This document shows, in pieces, positions 6,897 through 10,954 of a DNA stretch of 10,954 nt. The stretch is taken from NCBI GenBank assembly GCA_022842565.1, contig JALHPH010000023.1, positions 1 to 10,954 on the forward strand, written 5' to 3'. This DNA comes from Fimbriimonadaceae bacterium (GTDB lineage: Bacteria; Armatimonadota; Fimbriimonadia; Fimbriimonadales; Fimbriimonadaceae). Numbering within the stretch: the stretch's first letter is position 1; every line of letters starts with the position of its first letter. The notes under the pieces are model-generated. The model searched no databases. It was given only the letters and a program-made list of their open reading frames with translations, and was not told the origin of the DNA. The position numbers and the translations under genes were made by a program.

Positions 6897-9044
6897 TTAG
6901 CTGACGATGATCCAGGCCTGGTCGCTGGCGCGCTCGGTGAACTTCGCCGCCAACAGGGCGTGCTCGGGCTTCTGCAAGTGCGGGTCGCTCTCCGCGATCC
7001 GGGCCGCAAAAGAACGGGCTTTCTCCAGGATGATCTGGTCGCGAATGAGGTCCGCCACGCGAAGGTCAACCACGCCGCTTTGCTCGGTCCCGACCAGGCT
7101 TCCGGGTCCCCGAATGCGCAGGTCTGCCTCGGCAATCACAAAGCCGTCCTGCGTCTCGACTAGGACCTCCATGCGCTCTCGCGCGTCGTCGCTGGAGGCA
7201 TCGGCAATGAGGATGCAAAAGCTCTGGTGCTCGCCTCGGCCCACCCGGCCACGAATCTGGTGAAGCTGGCTGAGCCCGAACCTATTGGCGTCCTCCACCA
7301 CCATCACGCTGGCATTCGGCACATCAACGCCCACCTCAATCACCACCGTCGCCACGAGGATGTGCAGCTCACCCTGCCGGAACGCCTCCATGACGGATTC
7401 CTTCTCGGCCGGCTTCAGTTGACCATGGAGCAGCCCCACTTTGAACTCGGGGAAGACCTGCTCGGAGAGCCGGTAGTGTAGGTCCACCGCGGCCTGGACC
7501 TGCAGCTTTTCACTCTCCTCGATGGCCGGGCACACGAAATAGGCTTGCCGCCCTTGTTGTACCAAGGCGCGCACGTTCTCATAGACTTTCGGCCGATCGC
7601 TGGGCCGTTTCCAGTGGGTCTTGATCGGTTTGCGACCAGGCGGCAGTTCGTCGATCACGCTCACATCGAGATCGCCATAGACCGTCATCGCCAGCGTTCG
7701 CGGGATGGGCGTGGCGGTCATCACGAGCACATCAGGCACGCGGTCCGATTTTTGCCGCAATGCGACCCGTTGCATCACGCCGAAACGGTGCTGCTCGTCG
7801 ATCACCGCGAGCCCGAGCTGAGCAAACTTGACGCCTTCTTGGATGAGTGCGTGGGTTCCCACCACGATGTGCGCGCGTCCCGAAGCCACCGCTTCGCGGG
7901 TCTTGGCGGTCGTTTTGGCGTTCAGTTTTCCGGCGAGAAACACGACTTCGATGCCAGTAGGCTCGAAGAGCCGGCGCAGGTTCATTGCGTGCTGCTCGGC
8001 CAGGATCTCGGTGGGCGCCATGAGCGCGGCCTGATACCCACATCGCACGGCAGCAAGCATCGCGCAAGCCGCCACGGCTGTTTTTCCGCTGCCGACATCG
8101 CCCTGTAGCAGTCGGTTCATCGGCGTCGGGCGTTCCATGTCCTCCCAAATCTGGCCGATGACCAGTCGCTGCGCGCCGGTCAGTCGGAATGGCAAGAACG
8201 CCTCCGCTTGGTCCCAGAGGGTCGCTTCGCCGGGGTCGATCTCCCCTTCCGTGAACAGCCCGGTCGTCTGGCCCCTGCCCACGATGCGCGAGATCGGGAA
8301 GACAATGCCCGGCTCCTGCTGGGTTTTGACCCGCTTCAGTTGAACCAAAAGCTGGATGGTGAAGAGTTCATCGAACACGAACCGCGCCCGCGCCCGGTTC
8401 ATTTCTTCCTCGGTCTCGGGGCGGTGGATGCGCTGCAGCGACCAAGCGTAAGGTTCCAGCCCAGCCTCGTGGACCACTTGGCTCGGCATGGGGTCCTGCA
8501 GAGTCGGCAACGTCATCTCGAGCGCAGCCCTCGCCGCTTTGCGCAACACCTTTTGGTTCAGGTTTTCGGTGCTGGCATAGACCGGGACGATCGCGCCGAA
8601 GTCGCTTGGCTCCGCGTCCTCGTCGATAATCTCGTAATCTGGGGAGGCCATTTCGTAGCCCCATTGCCCCTCGCGAATCGTCCCAAAAGCGATGACCTCG
8701 CCGTCCGAATCGCGCAGCTTTTTGGCGAGCCAGGGCTGGTTAAACCAGGTGAGCGTGACTTGCCCGGTGCCGTCGTTCAGCACGGCAATGACACGGACCA
8801 TTCGCGACCGACCCACTTTCGATTCCACATGGCTGATGCGCCCCCGCACCGTTACCTGCATTCCTGGCCGAAGAGACTTCAGTTTGGGCAGGTTCCGCCG
8901 GTCTTCATAGCGACGGGGAAAGTGCATCGCCAGCTCGTAGGCCGTGTGAATGCCGAGCTTGCCAAAGAGCGTGGCCAAACGCGGACCCACTCCCTTGACG
9001 TATTGAATCTCTGTTTGGCGTGGATCGTTGATGTGTTCGGCCAT
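6897..9044 (-). CDS. recG: ATP-dependent DNA helicase RecG
   Basis: RecG is a superfamily 2 translocase that reverses stalled forks and branch-migrates Holliday and D-loop structures. From ATG 9044 the protein has 715 residues, close to the usual 680-700. The N-terminus has the helix-hairpin motif VKGVGPRLATLFGKLGI (16-32) and PRRYEDR (43-49). An OB-type wedge domain spans about 60-145. The helicase motifs are all present: Walker A GDVGSGKT (315-322), APTEILAEQH (343-352), DEQHRFG (416-422), TATPIPRT (443-450), LLHGQLKPAEK (538-548), ATVVIEVGVD (565-574) and QIRGRVGRG (596-604). Near the C-terminus come DLRIRGPG (641-648) and GTEQSG (652-657). Longer in-frame starts up to 9134 would overlap the divergent AtpZ-like gene and encode a Pro/Gly stretch through a GC hairpin, so I reject them. 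No strong Shine-Dalgarno precedes 9044. The rhodanese gene follows after 22 bases. Confidence 0.97.
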   Translation of the reverse strand: MAEHINDPRQTEIQYVKGVGPRLATLFGKLGIHTAYELAMHFPRRYEDRRNLPKLKSLRPGMQVTVRGRISHVESKVGRSRMVRVIAVLNDGTGQVTLTWFNQPWLAKKLRDSDGEVIAFGTIREGQWGYEMASPDYEIIDEDAEPSDFGAIVPVYASTENLNQKVLRKAARAALEMTLPTLQDPMPSQVVHEAGLEPYAWSLQRIHRPETEEEMNRARARFVFDELFTIQLLVQLKRVKTQQEPGIVFPISRIVGRGQTTGLFTEGEIDPGEATLWDQAEAFLPFRLTGAQRLVIGQIWEDMERPTPMNRLLQGDVGSGKTAVAACAMLAAVRCGYQAALMAPTEILAEQHAMNLRRLFEPTGIEVVFLAGKLNAKTTAKTREAVASGRAHIVVGTHALIQEGVKFAQLGLAVIDEQHRFGVMQRVALRQKSDRVPDVLVMTATPIPRTLAMTVYGDLDVSVIDELPPGRKPIKTHWKRPSDRPKVYENVRALVQQGRQAYFVCPAIEESEKLQVQAAVDLHYRLSEQVFPEFKVGLLHGQLKPAEKESVMEAFRQGELHILVATVVIEVGVDVPNASVMVVEDANRFGLSQLHQIRGRVGRGEHQSFCILIADASSDDARERMEVLVETQDGFVIAEADLRIRGPGSLVGTEQSGVVDLRVADLIRDQIILEKARSFAARIAESDPHLQKPEHALLAAKFTERASDQAWIIVS

Positions 9045-9057
9045 AACAAGCGGCGGC

Positions 9058-9075
9058 GGGCCCCCGCAGGGGCCC
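9058..9075. promoter_or_regulatory. GC-only hairpin in the recG / atp divergent spacer
   Basis: GGGCCCC (9058-9064) and GGGGCCC (9069-9075) form a perfect 7-bp all-GC inverted repeat around a four-base loop (CGCA on the plus strand). It lies 14-31 bases upstream of the recG start and 36 bases upstream of the AtpZ-like start, in a 66-base spacer shared by the two divergent genes. It would be in the recG leader RNA if transcription starts further upstream. There is no T-run after it on either strand, so it is not a classic terminator. Confidence 0.55.
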
Positions 9076-9110
9076 ATACTCCATGATGACAGCAAGCAAC
9101 TAGAGAGACG

Positions 9111-9446
9111 ATGGACGAAGAAAAGTCGCACCAACCAGAAGAGGATGAAATGGAACGCAAACTGCGCTCAATCGAGGAGCGCGCGAAAGCGGGCCGGGTC
9201 GTCTTCAACAAAACCAAGACCGTGGTGGAAGATGACCGAAAGTCAACCGGCTCTTCCTACAAAGGGCTTGGGCTTGGCTTGATGCTGGCATACGGCTTGA
9301 TTGGCTTCCCGATTGCCTGCTATGGCCTCGGATGGCTGATCGACAGGCAGGTGGGCGGCACCCTAGCCTCGGCGCTTCTGACCGTGTTCGGTATGGTTTG
9401 TGCTGTCATTTGGGTTGTGATTATCTCAGCGAGACACCAATCGTAA
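9111..9446 (+). CDS. atpZ: AtpZ/AtpI-family small membrane protein of the ATP synthase operon
   Basis: This is a 111-residue protein with a charged, probably helical N-terminal half (1-48, rich in Glu, Lys and Arg) and two membrane helices at about 53-75 and 84-106. Between them is GWLIDRQVGG, the glycine/Leu-Asp turn typical of the AtpZ type (putative F0F1 ATPase subunit, Ca2+/Mg2+ transporter-like family). Such proteins are encoded first in many atp operons. They are thought to help assemble the c-ring or supply Mg2+, though their exact role is disputed. ATG 9111 follows AGAGAG with a spacing of a few bases. A second in-frame ATG at 9150 also has an AGAGGA-like site and cannot be excluded. 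The stop codon directly abuts the next ATG with no gap, so translation is probably coupled. It diverges from recG. Confidence 0.8.
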   Translation: MDEEKSHQPEEDEMERKLRSIEERAKAGRVVFNKTKTVVEDDRKSTGSSYKGLGLGLMLAYGLIGFPIACYGLGWLIDRQVGGTLASALLTVFGMVCAVIWVVIISARHQS

Positions 9447-9734
9447 ATGCCGCAGGGGGCCGCTTTTATCGTAGGCTTGGCCTTCGGGGGACTCAGCTTT
9501 GCCGGATTGGCGGCCATGACCAAGCTCATTGCGGTGGCCATGGAAAAGAAGTTTCACCCAGAAACCTTCAAATGGTTCCTTTTCTGCAACATGAAGCTAC
9601 TGGCCCTGATCGTTCTGCTGGGTTGGACATGGTCATGGGACCAAGAGGCAAAAAAGGTATTCGGCATGGGTTTGGTGCTGGTATACTGCGGCGCAATCGT
9701 CTGGGTGTCGGACCGCAGCACCCGCGAAAGTTAA
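9447..9734 (+). CDS. Small membrane protein in the AtpI (ATP synthase subunit I) position
   Basis: This is a 95-residue protein with three likely membrane segments at about 6-28, 43-61 and 70-88. Between the first two is a basic/His loop (MEKKFHPETFK). I do not recognise a diagnostic motif. The call rests on size, hydrophobicity and position: after an AtpZ-like gene and directly before atpB, where AtpI is normally found. AtpI proteins assist F0 c-ring assembly. The ATG at 9447 immediately follows the upstream TAA, and no separate Shine-Dalgarno is evident, which fits re-initiation by the same ribosomes. atpB starts 16 bases after its stop. An unrelated orphan membrane protein is the main alternative. 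Confidence 0.6.
   Translation: MPQGAAFIVGLAFGGLSFAGLAAMTKLIAVAMEKKFHPETFKWFLFCNMKLLALIVLLGWTWSWDQEAKKVFGMGLVLVYCGAIVWVSDRSTRES
9679..9687 (+). promoter_or_regulatory. Possible extended -10 element ahead of atpB
   Basis: TGGTATACT has the TGn extension plus a five-of-six -10 match (TATACT, 9682-9687). It lies 63 bases before the atpB start, inside the end of the AtpI-position gene. There is no recognisable -35 at the right distance, and the bases also encode ordinary residues (Leu-Val-Tyr), so this may be chance. Confidence 0.2.
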
Positions 9735-9750
9735 AGTCAGAGAAGCCTTT

Positions 9751-10551
9751 ATGCTGGATGCGCTAAACGTAAGCAGGATGCTGATCGCCGCGACGGAAAC
9801 GTCGGGCGGAAAGGGTGGGCATCACTTTTACAGTTTTGAGGGCTTGATGGTCTATACAGGCCTGACGCTCGCCATCGTCATCGGCGTTTTGAGTCTGGCT
9901 CGAAATGGCATCACCCCGCGCTATTTCACCAATTGGTTCACTCAGCGGCTCGAACAGCTTTATCTCTTTATAGAGAACCTCTGTGTGGGCATCGTGGGTT
10001 CCCACGGTCGGCACTATGTTCCGCTGGTGTGCTCGATCTGGCTCATCATCTTCTTCGCCAACTTGGTCGGCCTGTTCTTTCCCTACACGCCCTCGATGGA
10101 CCTCAGCTTTAACCTGGCGCTGGCGTTTATTGCCGTGGGTTATGTGCAATGGGAAGGCATGCGCGCCAATGGAGTGGGCGGCCACTTCATCCACTTCTCA
10201 GGCCCCAAGCTTGGTGTAGCGCTGATCCCCATCAGCATCATGATCTTCATGATCGAGATCATCTCGGAAGTGATGAAGAACGTTTCGCTGAGCGTGCGAC
10301 TCTACGGAAACATCTTCGGTGGCCACGAAGCCACCGACGCGATGAACGCACTGGGAGCGAAGATGATCTCGCTCGGGAACGGCCAATACCTCGGCGTCCC
10401 GTTTGGAGCATTCCTGCTGCCCATCAAGTTGCTCACCTGCTTGGTGCAAGCGCTGGTGTTCTGCCTACTGTTCTGCGTGTACCTCTCGCTGGTTACTCAC
10501 CATGATGAGGACCACGGCAGCGATGGAGACCACGCACCGGCACACGCCTAA
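9751..10551 (+). CDS. atpB: F0F1 ATP synthase subunit a
   Basis: Subunit a forms the two proton half-channels beside the c-ring in the membrane. The protein is 266 residues. The essential arginine is R183 in SLSVRLYGNIFGGH, matching E. coli R210. H192/E193 in GGHEA and Q233 in LVQALVF are the other channel-lining positions expected of the family. Hydrophobic segments are visible at about 32-50, 92-111, 118-132, 154-175 and 219-248. The start at ATG 9751 has AGAGAAG five bases upstream; ATG 9778 is a less likely alternative. The C-terminus is unusual: after the last helix come 17 residues rich in His and Asp (five His, four Asp, one Glu within 250-266). This tail is longer and more His-rich than I would expect. 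It lies between the small atpI-type genes and atpE, as in most atp operons. Confidence 0.97.
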   Translation: MLDALNVSRMLIAATETSGGKGGHHFYSFEGLMVYTGLTLAIVIGVLSLARNGITPRYFTNWFTQRLEQLYLFIENLCVGIVGSHGRHYVPLVCSIWLIIFFANLVGLFFPYTPSMDLSFNLALAFIAVGYVQWEGMRANGVGGHFIHFSGPKLGVALIPISIMIFMIEIISEVMKNVSLSVRLYGNIFGGHEATDAMNALGAKMISLGNGQYLGVPFGAFLLPIKLLTCLVQALVFCLLFCVYLSLVTHHDEDHGSDGDHAPAHA

Positions 10552-10579
10552 ACAAAACATTTTTGGACCTAAACAAAAC
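10547..10579 (+). repeat. 12-base direct repeat in the atpB-atpE spacer
   Basis: CCTAAACAAAAC occurs at 10547-10558 and again, identical, at 10568-10579. The period is 21 bases with a nine-base linker (ATTTTTGGA). The first copy contains the atpB stop codon (TAA 10549-10551), and the second ends just before the atpE Shine-Dalgarno. A tandem duplication or a two-site binding element are both possible. Confidence 0.85.
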
Positions 10580-10600
10580 TAAGGAGAATATAAGAAAAAA
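10552..10600 (+). promoter_or_regulatory. A-rich translation leader of atpE
   Basis: The 49 bases between atpB and atpE are strongly A-rich and very poor in G and C compared with the surrounding sequence. They contain AAGGAG at 10581-10586, the best Shine-Dalgarno in the window. It sits 14 bases from the ATG, which is longer than the usual 5-9. An unstructured A/U-rich region before the atpE ribosome site is known as a translational enhancer in E. coli, and this looks like a functional analogue. That reading is inference. Confidence 0.5.
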
Positions 10601-10807
10601 ATGGCTGGAATCGGACTCGGACTTGGCATCGTTGGTGTTGCCATCGCACTCGGCATGATTGGTATGGCGGCAATGCAAGGCATGGCTCGCCAACCAGAGG
10701 CAATTGGCAAGCTGCAAACCGCTATGCTGATCGCAATGGCATTCGTTGAGCTGGTCTTCCTGCTCACCGCCTTCGTGCTGGCTGGTACCTTCACCCAGAT
10801 TCGCTAA
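10601..10807 (+). CDS. atpE: F0F1 ATP synthase subunit c
   Basis: Subunit c is the hairpin proteolipid whose ring turns as protons pass. The protein is 68 residues, shorter than the 79 of E. coli but within the family range. Helix 1 (about 3-27) starts with the glycine-rich packing motif GIGLGLG. The polar loop is RQP at 30-32, which contacts the F1 stalk. Helix 2 (about 38-62) carries the ion-binding carboxylate E50 in MAFVELVFLL. Aligning on the RQP loop by eye, helix 1 has no glutamine at the sodium-ligand position (it falls on A16), and E50 is followed by Leu-Val rather than Ser-Thr. I therefore infer a proton-driven ring. The gene is framed by an A-rich leader with a strong but distant AAGGAG and by a stable stem-loop just after the stop, which fits its need for many copies per complex. 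Confidence 0.96.
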   Translation: MAGIGLGLGIVGVAIALGMIGMAAMQGMARQPEAIGKLQTAMLIAMAFVELVFLLTAFVLAGTFTQIR

Positions 10808-10826
10808 GCGCGACTGGGTCACTTTA

Positions 10827-10848
10827 GGGGGAGCCGCAAGGCTCCCCC
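10827..10848 (+). promoter_or_regulatory. Stable stem-loop after atpE (no U-tract)
   Basis: GGGGGAGCC (10827-10835) pairs perfectly with GGCTCCCCC (10840-10848) around a GCAA tetraloop of the stable GNRA class. It begins 20 bases after the atpE stop. The bases that follow (GACGACCTCACA) have no T-run, so it is not a standard intrinsic terminator, and another gene starts 25 bases later. I infer a role in protecting the atpE message 3' end or partly reducing read-through to the next gene. Confidence 0.75.
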
Positions 10849-10872
10849 GACGACCTCACAACTAGACAATTC

Positions 10873-10954
10873 ATGGCTCACGCAAAACCTGCTCCCAAAC
10901 TGCCCTACCCCGTTCTTCTGATCGTGGGTGTAATTTTGATGTTTGCGGGCTTCT
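10873..10954 (+). CDS. Start of a membrane protein after atpE, possibly ATP synthase subunit b (partial)
   Basis: Twenty-seven codons are visible before the window ends. ATG 10873 opens a frame with a short polar, Pro/Lys-containing N-terminus (MAHAKPAPKLPYP) and then a hydrophobic helix (VLLIVGVILMFAGF). By operon order the gene after atpE is normally atpF (subunit b), which also has one N-terminal membrane helix. However, the visible residues do not match the usual b-subunit start, and it could equally be another small membrane protein. A second in-frame ATG lies at 10939. I see no Shine-Dalgarno before 10873, so the true start is uncertain. Confidence 0.5.
   Translation, partial: MAHAKPAPKLPYPVLLIVGVILMFAGF

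Noticed and set aside
7545..9086. Plus-strand open frames of 187 and 292 codons opposite recG
   Set aside because: They are antisense to RecG helicase motifs, with His/Arg/Pro-rich shadow translations and no family resemblance.
9045..9134. Longer recG start giving 745 residues
   Set aside because: It would overlap the start of the divergent AtpZ-like gene and translate through the GC hairpin; the RecG family begins close to the 9044 ATG.
10827..10860. Calling the post-atpE stem-loop an intrinsic terminator
   Set aside because: There is no T-run after the stem, and a further same-strand membrane-protein frame begins 25 bases later, so full termination is unlikely.
1..10954. Search for tRNA, rRNA, CRISPR repeats, transposase genes, terminal inverted repeats or toxin-antitoxin pairs
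   Set aside because: Nothing convincing was seen by eye; genes are packed with spacers under 140 bases, and all recognisable proteins are housekeeping or common accessory families.

Overview
This is an ordinary stretch of bacterial housekeeping chromosome. It is GC-rich by eye and densely packed, with four transcription units and no mobile element, tRNA, rRNA or CRISPR array that I can see. The organism cannot be named from the sequence. The yacL-like/ispD neighbourhood, the cysteine-poor TopA tail, the two small AtpZ/AtpI-type genes ahead of atpB and the frequent GTG/TTG starts with weak Shine-Dalgarno sites argue against Enterobacteria. They suggest a lineage near the Firmicutes, Chloroflexi or Armatimonadota. 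The last of these is my low-confidence guess.

Layout. (1) Bases 3186 down to 1, minus strand: an exported transglutaminase-like protein, a YacL-type membrane PIN/TRAM protein and IspD (2-C-methyl-D-erythritol 4-phosphate cytidylyltransferase). They are separated by 8 bases and then overlap by 14, so they look like one operon. IspD is still open at the window edge, and its last residues (SRTG) look like the start of a fused IspF domain. (2) A 138-base divergent spacer carries a plausible promoter for topA. Bases 3325-5976, plus strand: DNA topoisomerase I with four C-terminal repeats and no zinc fingers, followed by a cysteine-type glutathione peroxidase homologue. (3) Bases 9044 down to 6545, minus strand: recG helicase followed by a single-domain rhodanese, converging on the peroxidase gene with only six bases between the stop codons. 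(4) From 9111 to the right edge, plus strand: the start of an F0F1 ATP synthase operon, with an AtpZ-like gene, a second small membrane protein in the AtpI position, atpB (subunit a), atpE (subunit c) and the first codons of another membrane protein.

How the genes work together. The ATP synthase genes build the proton channel; the c subunit has the proton-type rather than the sodium-type signature. IspD feeds the non-mevalonate isoprenoid pathway. TopA and RecG act on DNA supercoiling and on stalled forks or recombination intermediates.

I found no undescribed multi-gene system. The non-coding details most worth a second look surround atpE: an A-rich leader containing a 12-base direct repeat with a 21-base period, and a perfect 9-bp stem with a GCAA loop just after the gene and no U-tract. 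Together they look like expression tuning for the high-copy c subunit. Other points are a GC hairpin just upstream of recG, the predicted IspDF fusion, and a His/Asp-rich tail on subunit a.
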